Origin: Butyricimonas virosa
GTDB taxonomy: Bacteria; Bacteroidota; Bacteroidia; Bacteroidales; Marinifilaceae
Assembly: GCF_025148635.1 (NCBI RefSeq)
Contig: NZ_CP102269.1
Coordinates: forward strand, 496,001-560,000
Direction: 5' to 3'
DNA: 64,000 bases
In this document: positions 8,742 through 17,677 of the stretch, in pieces
How positions within the stretch are numbered: the first letter of the stretch is position 1
Layout: every line of letters starts with the position of its first letter
The notes under the pieces: generated by a model
Database searches by the model: none
Told to the model about the DNA's origin: nothing
Seen by the model: the letters and a program-made list of their open reading frames with translations, nothing else
Position numbers and translations under genes: made by a program

Positions 8742-10152
8742 CAATTTTGCGATGCTCACGAAGCGTGAGTTACTGATTAGAATTGTAAAACTTTTAAAGG
8801 AAGAAAATCTAGTAGATGGGGTGAAGTACATTCCAGTGGAAATGCGCCCAAAAAATAAAAGACCGATCAAGTGTTGCGTGCATAAAGATCGCTACATCTT
8901 GAAGCATAAGATTATTTCAATCTTGGGCTTTGAAATCACGGACGAGGAAATCGACCTGATCCCCTTGTCTGAGTTCGCACAGAAAGCACTTGATAACAAG
9001 AATACGAAAGAGAATATTCTTTCTGTGGTTCACGAGGCTTGTAGTGCTTGTATGCAATCCCAGTATTTCGTGACTAATATGTGTCGCGGTTGCGAAGGAC
9101 GTCCTTGTTTGATGAACTGCCCGAAAGCAGCTATCTCTTTCAAGGGGGGTAAAGCTTGCATCACGCAGGAAGACTGCGTGGGTTGCGGACTATGTTCTAA
9201 AGTTTGTCCTTACCACGCGATCGTGTACACTCCTGTCCCTTGCGAGGATGTTTGCCCGGTGAAAGCGATCACCAAAGGCGAAGACGGAACCGAGCATATA
9301 GATAAAGATAAATGTATCTATTGCGGGAAATGTATGCAAACTTGTCCCTACGGAGCTATCATGGAACGTTCTAAAGTAATCGACGTGTACAAGAGCATTA
9401 CCGCCCCGGACAAGAAAATCATAGCGATCCCGGCTCCGGCTATCTACGGACAGTTCAACGCAACTCCGGGACAAATTCTTTCCGCCATCAAGGCCATCGG
9501 TTTTGACGACGTGGTAGAAGTGGCTTTGGGTGCAGAAGATACTTCCCGCAACGAGGCTGCCGAGTTCCTGGAACGCATGGAAGAAGGGAAACCTTTCATG
9601 ACCACCTCCTGTTGCCCGGCGTACGTGGGTTGGGTGGACAAACACGCCCCCATGGTAAAACCGTTTGTTTCCGATACCCGTAGCCCAATGGTTTACGCCG
9701 CTCGCCGGGTAAAAGAACAATATCCGGATGCCGAAGTCGTATTTATCGGCCCGTGTCTGGCTAAACGTTACGAAGCTGAAATGTACGTTCCGGAAGTGGA
9801 CTACGTGATGAGCTTTGAAGAATTGGGAGCATTCATGGTGGCTTATGACATCAATCCGGAAACTTGTGAAGAATTACCATTGGATCCGGAAGTTACGAAA
9901 TTCGCCCGCGGATACGCTCAAGCCGGTGGAGTTCGCAATGCTATTGTAGAAGCTGTTGGGAACGGTTACACAACCCTTTCTCTCGAAGGACTTGACAAAA
10001 AGAACCAGACTTTACTGAAAACTATGGTAAAAAAACCGGAAGCCCAGTTTGTCGAAGTGATGGCTTGTGATGGTGGTTGCGTGAACGGACCTTGTTCACT
10101 AGCTCCGCTTACATTAGCCAAACGGCAGATCAAGAAAGCGTTAGAAAAATAA
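8731..10152 (+). CDS. [FeFe] hydrogenase, catalytic (group B-like)
   Basis: The 473-residue enzyme should interconvert H2 with protons and reduced ferredoxin. An N-terminal region of about 90 residues, with C48 and C49, precedes a Cys-rich ferredoxin part: CRGCEGRPCLMNCP, CVGCGLCSKVCP, PCEDVCP and CIYCGKCMQTCP. The H-cluster domain has TTSCCPAYVGW (both C294 and C295 present), GPCLAKRYEAE (C342) and MACDGGCVNGPC (C446, C450). Unlike the sensory homologue upstream it keeps the proton-transfer cysteine, so it should be active. The ferredoxin arrangement and the short L1-L3 variants fit group B, the type found in fermentative gut Bacteroidota. The maturases HydE, HydF and HydG are not in the window and must be encoded elsewhere. 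Group assignment is from motifs and should be checked by phylogeny. Confidence 0.9.
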   Translation: MLYDNFAMLTKRELLIRIVKLLKEENLVDGVKYIPVEMRPKNKRPIKCCVHKDRYILKHKIISILGFEITDEEIDLIPLSEFAQKALDNKNTKENILSVVHEACSACMQSQYFVTNMCRGCEGRPCLMNCPKAAISFKGGKACITQEDCVGCGLCSKVCPYHAIVYTPVPCEDVCPVKAITKGEDGTEHIDKDKCIYCGKCMQTCPYGAIMERSKVIDVYKSITAPDKKIIAIPAPAIYGQFNATPGQILSAIKAIGFDDVVEVALGAEDTSRNEAAEFLERMEEGKPFMTTSCCPAYVGWVDKHAPMVKPFVSDTRSPMVYAARRVKEQYPDAEVVFIGPCLAKRYEAEMYVPEVDYVMSFEELGAFMVAYDINPETCEELPLDPEVTKFARGYAQAGGVRNAIVEAVGNGYTTLSLEGLDKKNQTLLKTMVKKPEAQFVEVMACDGGCVNGPCSLAPLTLAKRQIKKALEK

Positions 10153-10164
10153 AATAAGGCAGTT

Positions 10165-10205
10165 AAAAATAACGGCCCTCTTCTTTTCAGAGGGCTGTTA
10201 TTTTT
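10165..10205. terminator. Bidirectional terminator between hydrogenase operon and GH109-like gene
   Basis: AAAAATAAC followed by a GC-rich block (GGCCCTC, 10174-10180) pairs with GAGGGCT and GTTATTTTT across a 10-nt loop. A-rich and T-rich flanks on both sides make it usable from either strand, fitting the convergent genes. Confidence 0.88.
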
Positions 10206-10222
10206 ATATTTCAAATCGTGAT

Positions 10223-11638
10223 TTATTTCACCATCGCATGACGATACCCTTTCGTCTTGTTCCACCCTCCGCGGGTGAAATCGGGAATTGCCACGGGAGT
10301 ACTGTTATTCTCTAAAGAAAGAGCCGTCAGCTCACCCAAACAACACCATTCTGCCAAATCATACACGTCCATATCTAACGGTAATCCATTTCGCAAGCAA
10401 TATACCAAACGGTAATCCATGATAAAATCCATTCCACCATGTCCCCCCACTTTCTTGGCTTGCTCTTCCAACTCGATCTGAATCGGGTGTTTATATTTTT
10501 CCATCAAAGCCTTCTTCACATCCTCCGGAACAAAACCGTGAGAATTCAGATCCTCGTGATCGGGAGCCACATCCGAGGAAATTTGTGTCGATTTCAAAGC
10601 ATATCCCGAAACCGGATATTTATTAGCAAATCCTTTGGTTCCCGTCAACTGGTACATCCGGCTATACGGACGAGGAGATACCACGTCATGCTGAATCTGG
10701 ATAGTCTTCCCGTTTTCCGTGCGAATCAGCGTGATCGTGTGATCCCCATTCTTGAAATCTTTCACCTCTTCCCCAGTCTTGTTTTTCAAATACTCGGGAG
10801 CCGAAACGGCCTTCGTATCCATACATACCAAGTAATTCATCTTGTCCCCCCGGTGAATATCCAATAACTGACAAGCCGGTCCCATTCCGTGAGTAGCATA
10901 AATATCCCCTCTATGTTTCCGGTTATAATCCATACGCCAGTTATTCCAGTAATAAGGCCAGAATTCCTCCAAGTTATGAATATAAGCCCCTTCCACGTGC
11001 AAAACTTCACCAAACACACCTTGTTGAGCCATATTCAACGTTGTCAATTCAAAGAAATCATACACGCAATTCTCTAACATCATGCAATGTAACTGTTTCT
11101 TCTCTGCCATATTAATCAATGCCCAAATTTCCTCCATATTCATGGCAGCAGGCACCTCAATCGCCACATGTTTCCCGTGTTCCATTGCATATAAAGCCAT
11201 CGGAGCATGATGTAACCAATCGGTAGCAATATACACTAAATTAATATCATCCCGTTCACAAAGTTGTTTCCAAGCATCCTCGCTCCCGGAATAACCGACA
11301 GCCTCCGGAACTCCCGCTTTCTTCAAAATACCTTGACATTTCTCTACTTGTTCCGGGCGAATGTCACACAGAGCAACCACCTTTGTTCCAGGAATATGTA
11401 AGAATCGTTCCACTGCACCGGGTCCCCGCATCCCCAAACCGATAAACCCAACCCGCACTGTATCCAGTTTCGGTGTTACCAGATTTACTACATCCTTTTG
11501 TCCAGCAGGACGTTCAGGCACAGGGACCTCGATCATTAAACTTTTTTTCGTCTCTTTTTCAGATACTCCATTTGTACAAGAACAAATCATCCCGCACAAA
11601 ACAATAGCCACGACAAATATAAATGTCATTTTTCTCAT
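10223..11638 (-). CDS. Gfo/Idh/MocA-family lipoprotein, GH109-like (alpha-N-acetylgalactosaminidase family)
   Basis: The N terminus is a lipoprotein signal ending in a lipobox-like MICSC, so the protein is probably membrane-anchored outside the cytoplasm. A Rossmann fold starts at VGFIGLGMRGPGAV and includes VVALCDIRPEQ. The motifs EVPAAMNMEE, NCVYDFFE and ATHGMGP, together with the following HRGDKMNYLV, are those of GH109, whose members remove alpha-linked N-acetylgalactosamine by an NAD-dependent redox mechanism. The length (471 residues) fits. Many Bacteroidota carry GH109-like proteins without proven activity, so the substrate remains open. It is a single gene on the minus strand, separated by a shared terminator from the hydrogenase operon. 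Confidence 0.82.
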   Translation of the reverse strand: MRKMTFIFVVAIVLCGMICSCTNGVSEKETKKSLMIEVPVPERPAGQKDVVNLVTPKLDTVRVGFIGLGMRGPGAVERFLHIPGTKVVALCDIRPEQVEKCQGILKKAGVPEAVGYSGSEDAWKQLCERDDINLVYIATDWLHHAPMALYAMEHGKHVAIEVPAAMNMEEIWALINMAEKKQLHCMMLENCVYDFFELTTLNMAQQGVFGEVLHVEGAYIHNLEEFWPYYWNNWRMDYNRKHRGDIYATHGMGPACQLLDIHRGDKMNYLVCMDTKAVSAPEYLKNKTGEEVKDFKNGDHTITLIRTENGKTIQIQHDVVSPRPYSRMYQLTGTKGFANKYPVSGYALKSTQISSDVAPDHEDLNSHGFVPEDVKKALMEKYKHPIQIELEEQAKKVGGHGGMDFIMDYRLVYCLRNGLPLDMDVYDLAEWCCLGELTALSLENNSTPVAIPDFTRGGWNKTKGYRHAMVK

Positions 11639-11748
11639 AAATTGTTAAATTAGAATTTTACACAAAACACAACTTTTTCAAAATTCACGTCCTAAAATAA
11701 TAAATAAATTTGAACTTTATTTCTAATTGATAAAATAACACTCCCTCG

Positions 11749-11780
11749 TCGACAAAAAACACTCATTCATCGACAAAAAA
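11749..11780 (+). promoter_or_regulatory. Candidate LytTR operator (21-bp-phased direct repeat)
   Basis: TCGACAAAAAA occurs at 11749-11759 and again at 11770-11780, exactly 21 bp apart, just upstream of the tolC -33 box at 11801. LytTR regulators typically bind two 9-10 bp direct repeats with this spacing, and a LytTR gene is encoded at the end of this gene cluster. The binding assignment is an inference. Confidence 0.45.
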
Positions 11781-11800
11781 AATCTCAATATCTAAATTAA

Positions 11801-11831
11801 TTGTATTCGTTTTCAATACCTTATATTTTTG
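11801..11831 (+). promoter_or_regulatory. Promoter of the tolC-macAB cluster
   Basis: TTG at 11801-11803, a 20-bp spacer and TATTTTTG at 11824-11831 match the Bacteroides promoter pattern. The tolC start at 11856 is 24 bp downstream. Confidence 0.6.
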
Positions 11832-11855
11832 TAAAAAGCAAAAAAAGAAAACAAG

Positions 11856-13187
11856 ATGAATATACAAACAAACATTGCAACCATCCTTTTTATAATCATT
11901 CCGTCCTTAGTGGGCTTTTCTCAGGAAAAGCCCACTTCTTCCTGGAATTTAAAGGATTGTATTGATTATGCCCGGAAAAATAACATCCAGGTACAATCGG
12001 CAAAAGTAACGCAACAAAATGCTTACATAGATTTATTACAAGCAAAAGCACAGCTTTTTCCATCATTAACATTCAGCAGTTCGCAAAACTGGGGACACCA
12101 GAAAACAGAACAATCGGATGGTAAATTCAAGTCTCAGAGTGCTTACACGGGTAATTACACCCTAAACGGGGGATTGACAATCTACAACGGGGGTAAATTA
12201 ACTCGTTCAATCCGTCAGCAACAAATGACGAACTCGGCACAGGAGTATCAAGTAAACATGGCCGAGAACGACATCGAAATTGCTGTCACCGAGGCCTACC
12301 TGCAAATACTTTACGCAAACGAATCGCTAAAAACCAACCGTCAAACGTTGGAAACTTCTGCCGCCCAGCTGGCACGTTCCAAAGAACTATTGGCAGCCGG
12401 TTCAATTGCCGCCAGCGATTATGCTCAGATTGAGGCACAGTACAGCAACGATCTGTACAACGTGACGATGGCTGAAAACACGCTCACCTTGAACAAATTG
12501 CAATTGAAACAATTGTTAGAACTGGAACCGACAGATAGTTTCGACGTCTATTTCCCGGAATTAGAGGACACGCAAGTTCTCACCCCCGCTCCTTCCCTCT
12601 TGGAAGTTTATCAGATAGCCCTAGAAACCATGCCGGAAATGAAGAATAGTCAGTTGAACGTGGAATCAGCCCAACTGGAAGAAAAGATCGCGGCAGGTGA
12701 TCGTTTGCCCAGCATCTCACTCAGCGCATCCGTGGCCACGAATCATGATTCGGAATCAAACCACTCTTTTTCAAAACAACTAAATAATCGATTAAACGAG
12801 AATGTGGGGATCAATATTAGTATCCCCATCTCTAAAAATCGCCAAATCAAATCAGCCGTTGAAAAAGCAAAATTACAAACAGAAACAGCCCGATTGGAAG
12901 AGTTGAACACCCGCAAAGAATTATGGAAAACGGTAGAAACACTCCACCAGAACGTCCTCTCCGCACAAAGTAGATACGTTGCCGCCACGAACAGCGTGAA
13001 ATCAGCCTCGATGAGTTATAACCTCGTTCAAGAACAATTCAACGCCGGTATGAAAAACACGGTAGAACTACTCACGGAAAAGAACAATTATCTTTCTGCC
13101 TTACAAGAACAGATTCAAGCAAAGTTCGAGGCGATTCTCTCACTCAAACTGCTCAACTTCTACCGTAATCAACCTATCGAAATCTAA
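11856..13187 (+). CDS. tolC: TolC-family outer membrane efflux protein
   Basis: The 443-residue product has a signal peptide (about residues 1-22, ending near FSQEK) and the duplicated helical-hairpin layout of outer membrane efflux proteins. Visible family features are the opening WNLKDCIDYARKNN, the middle ELLAAGSIAASDYAQIEA and the second-repeat VQEQFNAGMKNTVELLTEKN. It forms the outer-membrane channel of a tripartite pump. The following genes supply the adaptor and the MacB-type ABC transporter, so the cluster encodes a complete MacAB-TolC-like efflux or export system. Spacing to the adaptor is 25 bp. Confidence 0.93.
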   Translation: MNIQTNIATILFIIIPSLVGFSQEKPTSSWNLKDCIDYARKNNIQVQSAKVTQQNAYIDLLQAKAQLFPSLTFSSSQNWGHQKTEQSDGKFKSQSAYTGNYTLNGGLTIYNGGKLTRSIRQQQMTNSAQEYQVNMAENDIEIAVTEAYLQILYANESLKTNRQTLETSAAQLARSKELLAAGSIAASDYAQIEAQYSNDLYNVTMAENTLTLNKLQLKQLLELEPTDSFDVYFPELEDTQVLTPAPSLLEVYQIALETMPEMKNSQLNVESAQLEEKIAAGDRLPSISLSASVATNHDSESNHSFSKQLNNRLNENVGINISIPISKNRQIKSAVEKAKLQTETARLEELNTRKELWKTVETLHQNVLSAQSRYVAATNSVKSASMSYNLVQEQFNAGMKNTVELLTEKNNYLSALQEQIQAKFEAILSLKLLNFYRNQPIEI

Positions 13188-13212
13188 TGTAAAATATTAA
13201 TTATAGAACAAC

Positions 13213-14382
13213 ATGAAAAAGATTGTTACCATAATCATCGCCATCGCCGTTATCGTCGGAGCCTTTTTCTTCTTCCGTTCGGGAGATAAGAAAGTGACGA
13301 CGTACGAGACTGTCGAACTGAAAAAAGGCTCTATTAATAATACAGTGACCGCCACGGGAACGATAGAACCAATTACCAAAGTCGACGTGGGTACCCAGGT
13401 TTCCGGAACGATTTCACACATTTACGTGGACTACAATTCCGTCGTGACAAAAGGACAATTACTTGCGGAACTCGATAGAAAACTACTGGAAGCCGAACTG
13501 AAATCTGAAATGGCAAATCTAAAATCAAGCAAAAGTGAATTCGAGTATCAAGATAAAAATTTCAAGCGCTTGCACCAGTTACACGAAAAAAATTTAATCA
13601 GCGAAACAGAATACGAAGAAGCACTATACCAGTACGAGAAAGCGCAACAAGCCTACGAAAAAGCACAAGCCACACTGGTAAAAGCACAATCAAATCTTGA
13701 TTATGCCACGATTTACTCGCCAATCGACGGGGTAGTTTTATCCAGAGAGGTGGAAGAGGGACAAACAGTTGCCGCCAGTTTCGAAACCCCGACCATGTTC
13801 ACTATCGCCAACGATTTGCGCAAGATGCAAGTGATCGCTGACGTGGACGAGGCTGATATCGGTCAGGTACTCGAAGGACAACGCGTGACGTTCACGGTCG
13901 ACGCTTTCCCGGATGACACGTTCGAGGGAGACGTGACTCAAGTACGATTGAACCCGACCACGGAATCTAACGTGGTAACTTACGAGGTAGTTATTGATGC
14001 CCCGAATCCCGAGTTAAAACTGAAACCGGGACTGACCGCAAATATCACGGTTTACACGATGGAGAAAAACGACATTCTGCTGGCCCCGTTGAAAGCTTTC
14101 CGTTTTACCCCGGAAACTGACCCGGAAAACCCGCAGACCACACTAGCTCCACAAACAGGAAAAGGAGAAAAAGTAGTTTGGTTGCAAACGGCAGAAGGCA
14201 TCGTTCCCAAAGTGATCAAAGTGGGGGTCAGTGATGGAATATACACAGAAGTAAAAGAGGGAATAAAGGAAGGTTCTCGCCTAATTGTAGGAGTTCAACG
14301 CAACAAAAAAATGGCCCCTCAAGGAGGCAACGAGGGATCCAACCCGTTCATGCCACCACGTCCGGGACAAAAGAAGAAATAA
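13213..14382 (+). CDS. macA: MacA-type periplasmic adaptor protein
   Basis: One N-terminal membrane anchor (residues 4-20) precedes a membrane-fusion-protein core. The first lipoyl half contains VDVGTQVSGTI, a helical hairpin spans about residues 85-165, and the second lipoyl half has YSPIDGVVLSREVEEGQTV. The beta-barrel and membrane-proximal domains follow, with LKLKPGLTANITVYT. Length (389 residues) is normal for MacA. It links the inner-membrane MacB transporter to TolC. The C terminus ends in a Pro/Gly/Lys-rich tail. Gene order tolC, macA, macB and short gaps indicate one transcript. Confidence 0.92.
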   Translation: MKKIVTIIIAIAVIVGAFFFFRSGDKKVTTYETVELKKGSINNTVTATGTIEPITKVDVGTQVSGTISHIYVDYNSVVTKGQLLAELDRKLLEAELKSEMANLKSSKSEFEYQDKNFKRLHQLHEKNLISETEYEEALYQYEKAQQAYEKAQATLVKAQSNLDYATIYSPIDGVVLSREVEEGQTVAASFETPTMFTIANDLRKMQVIADVDEADIGQVLEGQRVTFTVDAFPDDTFEGDVTQVRLNPTTESNVVTYEVVIDAPNPELKLKPGLTANITVYTMEKNDILLAPLKAFRFTPETDPENPQTTLAPQTGKGEKVVWLQTAEGIVPKVIKVGVSDGIYTEVKEGIKEGSRLIVGVQRNKKMAPQGGNEGSNPFMPPRPGQKKK

Positions 14383-14403
14383 TTATCGTATAAGATTGAA
14401 ATC

Positions 14404-15147
14404 ATGGCAAATGATATTATAAAAATAGAAAACCTGAGGAGGGATTTTAAGGTCGGATCTGAAACCGTCCATGCTTTGCGCGGTATATCATTCTCGATCC
14501 GTGCCGGAGAGTTCGTGACGATAATGGGTACGAGTGGTTCCGGGAAATCCACCCTGCTCAATATCCTCGGATGCCTCGACACTCCCTCCTCAGGGGACTA
14601 TTACCTCGATGGTATCGCGGTTAGGGATATGGGGAAAAATGACAGGGCTTCACTGAGAAATCGTAAAATCGGATTCGTGTTCCAATCATATAACCTGTTA
14701 CCCAAAACAACAGCTGTGGAAAACGTGGAATTACCGTTACTTTATAATCCATCCTTTTCATCCCGGGAACGCCGAGAAAAAGCGCTGGAGGCTTTGAAGG
14801 CCGTGGGATTAAGCGACCGGATCAACCATCGTTCCAACCAGATGTCCGGCGGACAGCAACAACGTGTCGCCATCGCCCGGGCTATCGTGAACGATCCGGT
14901 AATCCTACTTGCCGACGAGGCTACGGGCAACCTAGATTCCCGTACTTCATTTGAAATTCTCACGCTCTTTCAACGTCTCCATGCGGAAGGAAGAACCATT
15001 ATATTCGTAACCCATAATCCCGAAATTGCCCAGTTCAGCAGTCGAAATATCGTTCTACGGGACGGTCATATTACGGAAGACACGGTTAACCCAAACGTAG
15101 CCTCGGCTAAAGAAGTACTGGATGCACTACCGAAAGAAAACGATTAA
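14404..15147 (+). CDS. MacB-type ABC transporter ATP-binding protein
   Basis: The 247-residue protein is a complete ABC ATPase: Walker A GTSGSGKST (residues 42-50), Q-loop in FVFQSYNLLP, signature MSGGQQQR, Walker B VILLADEAT and the switch His in VTHNPE. It belongs to the MacB/LolD subgroup. In Proteobacterial MacB this domain is fused to the permease; here the permease is the next gene. It would drive export or mechanotransmission through MacA and TolC. It begins 21 bp after macA. Confidence 0.95.
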   Translation: MANDIIKIENLRRDFKVGSETVHALRGISFSIRAGEFVTIMGTSGSGKSTLLNILGCLDTPSSGDYYLDGIAVRDMGKNDRASLRNRKIGFVFQSYNLLPKTTAVENVELPLLYNPSFSSRERREKALEALKAVGLSDRINHRSNQMSGGQQQRVAIARAIVNDPVILLADEATGNLDSRTSFEILTLFQRLHAEGRTIIFVTHNPEIAQFSSRNIVLRDGHITEDTVNPNVASAKEVLDALPKEND

Positions 15148-15156
15148 ATAAATGTA

Positions 15157-15238
15157 GAATTTAAAATTTAGAATGAAATATTACCTGAAAGTGGGAGGTG
15201 GTTCAATCTAAAATCTAACATCATAAATCTAAAATTAA
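15157..15238. repeat. Heptad leader repeats before the MacB permease
   Basis: Two AT-rich arrays with 7-bp period flank a short unique centre: GAATTTA/AAATTTA units at 15157-15174 and AATCTAA-like units at 15204-15238. The second ends 3 bp before the permease ATG and is roughly an inverted copy of the first. See the findings for related arrays at seven other loci. Confidence 0.6.
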
Positions 15239-15241
15239 CAC

Positions 15242-16462
15242 ATGAACTACGCAAATTTAATACGAATAGCTTTACGAGCCTTGGCTAACAACAAGTTCCG
15301 GGGATTCCTGACTATGTTGGGAATCATTATCGGGGTTGGGTCCGTGATTTCCATGCTGGCTATCGGGCAAGGCTCAAAACGTAGCATTCGTGACCAAATA
15401 TCAGAGATGGGTTCCAACATGATCATGATCCATCCCGGGAACGGGAAGTTCGGGGGAGTCCGTCAAAGTGCCAGCAGTATGCAAACGCTGAAGCTGGAGG
15501 ATTACGAGGCGATCGTTCGTGACGTGGATTTGATCGACAAATGTACCCCTTCCGTCAATTCAAGCGGTCAAGTTATATATGGAGCCAATAATGCCCCGAC
15601 AACCATCTACGGAGTAAACCAGGATTATCTTGACATTCGGAAGTTCAGCGTGGGGGAAGGCGAGATGTTCACGGATCACGACATCAAAACTTCCGCAAAA
15701 GTATGTATCGTGGGACAAACCGTCGTTGATAACCTATTCACGAAGGGAGAAGAACCACTGGGAAAGACCATCCGGTTCAACAAAACCCCCTTCCGCATCA
15801 TCGGAGTATTGACACCCAAAGGATATAACTCCATGGGACAGGACCAAGATGATATGATTATCGCCCCCTATACCACTATACAGAAACGTCTGTTGGCCAT
15901 CACCTACATTCAAGGAATATTCGCCTCGGCCGTCACGGAAGACGATTCCGAAGAAGCAATCGAGGAAATATCCGCTACCCTACGCCAGAATCATAAAATA
16001 GCCACGGGAGATGAAGACGATTTCCACGTGCGCTCGCAAGAAGAACTCAGTTCCATGATGAGTACGACGACCGACTTAATGACCGTTCTGTTGGCTTGTA
16101 TCGCCGGCATATCATTACTTGTCGGCGGCATCGGAATCATGAACATCATGTATGTATCCGTCACCGAACGAACACGGGAGATCGGTCTCCGTATGTCCAT
16201 CGGGGCAAAAGGACGACACATCCTATTCCAATTCCTTATCGAAGCGGTCATTATCAGCGTCACGGGAGGTATTATCGGGGTAATTCTTGGAATCGGTTCA
16301 TCACTTATTATTAAATACGCTATCGGCTGGCCCATATACATCCAGATGTATTCTGTCGTGCTTTCCTTCCTGGTCTGCACGATTACCGGAATATTCTTTG
16401 GCTGGTATCCGGCACAAAAGGCATCCCAGTTAAACCCAATCGATGCTATACGATACGAATAG
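15242..16462 (+). CDS. MacB-type ABC transporter permease
   Basis: The 406-residue protein has the MacB/FtsX layout: one N-terminal membrane helix after the amphipathic start (FRGFLTMLGIIIGVGSVISM), a periplasmic MacB_PCD domain of about 230 residues, then three C-terminal helices. The FtsX block contains GIGIMNIMYVSVTERTREIG, the coupling-helix region of the family. It ends in the conserved NPIDAIRYE. It should pair with the ATPase encoded upstream and MacA/TolC. The 94-bp gap from the ATPase holds heptad repeats but no consensus promoter, so it is probably still in the same transcript. Confidence 0.93.
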   Translation: MNYANLIRIALRALANNKFRGFLTMLGIIIGVGSVISMLAIGQGSKRSIRDQISEMGSNMIMIHPGNGKFGGVRQSASSMQTLKLEDYEAIVRDVDLIDKCTPSVNSSGQVIYGANNAPTTIYGVNQDYLDIRKFSVGEGEMFTDHDIKTSAKVCIVGQTVVDNLFTKGEEPLGKTIRFNKTPFRIIGVLTPKGYNSMGQDQDDMIIAPYTTIQKRLLAITYIQGIFASAVTEDDSEEAIEEISATLRQNHKIATGDEDDFHVRSQEELSSMMSTTTDLMTVLLACIAGISLLVGGIGIMNIMYVSVTERTREIGLRMSIGAKGRHILFQFLIEAVIISVTGGIIGVILGIGSSLIIKYAIGWPIYIQMYSVVLSFLVCTITGIFFGWYPAQKASQLNPIDAIRYE

Positions 16463-16481
16463 ATTGCCGGGAAACTCGGCA

Positions 16482-16567
16482 GTTACAGGTTGCAAGTTTT
16501 CAAATTACCGGTTCGACAGAACTTCTTCCATAAACTTGTAACTTGCAACCCTGTAACTTGTAACTTT
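16482..16567. repeat. Inverted heptad repeat in front of the sensor kinase
   Basis: GTTACAGGTTGCAAGTT at 16482-16498 recurs inverted, with one extra C, at 16540-16557. Further AACTTGT units lie at 16533-16539 and 16556-16564. The right-hand array runs into the -7 box of the kinase promoter. The 7-bp period matches the other leader arrays, but the unit sequence is different and richer in G and C. Confidence 0.6.
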
Positions 16568-16572
16568 TTTTA

Positions 16573-16580
16573 TACCTTTG
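16573..16580 (+). promoter_or_regulatory. Probable -7 box of the sensor kinase gene
   Basis: TACCTTTG matches TAnnTTTG. It overlaps an upstream in-frame TTG (16578), which therefore cannot be the translation start; the ATG at 16602 follows at a suitable distance. A clear -33 TTG at the right spacing is missing. Confidence 0.45.
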
Positions 16581-16601
16581 CAAGTGGAGAAAGACGATAT
16601 A

Positions 16602-17666
16602 ATGCAAAAGACACAGAACAAGAAGATATTAACGGGAGCCATCCACGTGCTTGGATGGGGAATATTCTTTGCCCTTCCCTTTTTCTTCTATCGCGGAGAA
16701 GGTGTTTCAATTACCCTAAACAGATATTTGGGGTACTGTTTCGTCCCGTTAAGTTGTCTTATTATATTTTACACGAATTTTCTCTGGCTAATCGAACGAC
16801 AGCTTTTCCGCCGAAAAGTATCAGCATTCATTTTAAGTAATATCGTTCTCGTGATGCTTTTGGGTGCCAGCCTTCATTTCTGGCAGGACTTTCACCGGAA
16901 ACATTTGTCAGAACCCACTCCGAAAGCCTTGAAAGAGTTACAAGAGTCCCTACCTAGACCACCCCGGTACGTGTTTATCGCCCGGGACATGATGCTCATG
17001 GCATTGACTGTCGCCCTCAGCGTGGCAATCAAAATGACCGGGGGATGGTATGAAACCGAGAACGAGAAACAAGAACTAAAAAAAGCTCAGGCCGAGGCGG
17101 AACTTCAAAACTTGAAAAGCCAGTTGAACCCGCACTTTTTATTCAACACGTTAAATAATATCTACTCGCTTATCGCTATCAACCAAGACAAGGCCCAGTA
17201 TGCTGTTCACGATCTTAGCCGCATGTTACGTCACGTCCTATACGAGAATAACCAGCATTTCGTGTCGGTAGACAAAGAATTCGAGTTCATGAAAAGCTAT
17301 ATCGAGCTAATGAGCCTTCGCTTACCCAAAAGTACACGGCTGGAAGTTTCCATTCCGGAAAGAGGCAACAGGGCCATGATAGCCCCGCTATTGTTTATCC
17401 CACTGATTGAAAATGCGTTTAAACACGGGGTCAGTAGCACGCAGGAATCATTTATCAATATCAAACTCGAATTACAGGAAAACAACCGACTCAACTGTCT
17501 CGTGGAGAACAGTAACTATCCTAAAAAAGATAACGACCGGAGTGGTTCCGGTATCGGGTTAACGAACTTAAAACGCCGTCTGGAATTACTCTATCCGGGA
17601 AAATATATCTTTAAGGCAGAAACCCTTAACAACCGATTTATCACGGAACTACTTATTCAACTTTAA
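16602..17666 (+). CDS. LytS-type sensor histidine kinase
   Basis: The 354-residue protein has four membrane helices in its first 150 residues with almost no loop domain. A short coiled-coil-like stretch (EKQELKKAQAEAELQNLKSQ) leads into the His_kinase motif LNPHFLFNTLNNIYSL, where His is the phospho-acceptor. The ATPase part shows PLIENAFKHGV and GSGIGLTNLKRRLELLY. This is the LytS/YehU type that pairs with LytTR regulators, and the next gene encodes one, 11 bp away. The start was chosen at ATG 16602 because the earlier TTG overlaps the promoter. Its position behind tolC-macAB suggests control of the pump; the signal is unknown. Confidence 0.9.
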   Translation: MQKTQNKKILTGAIHVLGWGIFFALPFFFYRGEGVSITLNRYLGYCFVPLSCLIIFYTNFLWLIERQLFRRKVSAFILSNIVLVMLLGASLHFWQDFHRKHLSEPTPKALKELQESLPRPPRYVFIARDMMLMALTVALSVAIKMTGGWYETENEKQELKKAQAEAELQNLKSQLNPHFLFNTLNNIYSLIAINQDKAQYAVHDLSRMLRHVLYENNQHFVSVDKEFEFMKSYIELMSLRLPKSTRLEVSIPERGNRAMIAPLLFIPLIENAFKHGVSSTQESFINIKLELQENNRLNCLVENSNYPKKDNDRSGSGIGLTNLKRRLELLYPGKYIFKAETLNNRFITELLIQL

Positions 17667-17677
17667 AACGAAAGGAC

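Noticed and set aside
9190..9720. 176-residue minus-strand frame inside the catalytic hydrogenase
   Set aside because: Antisense shadow of an unmistakable hydrogenase gene.
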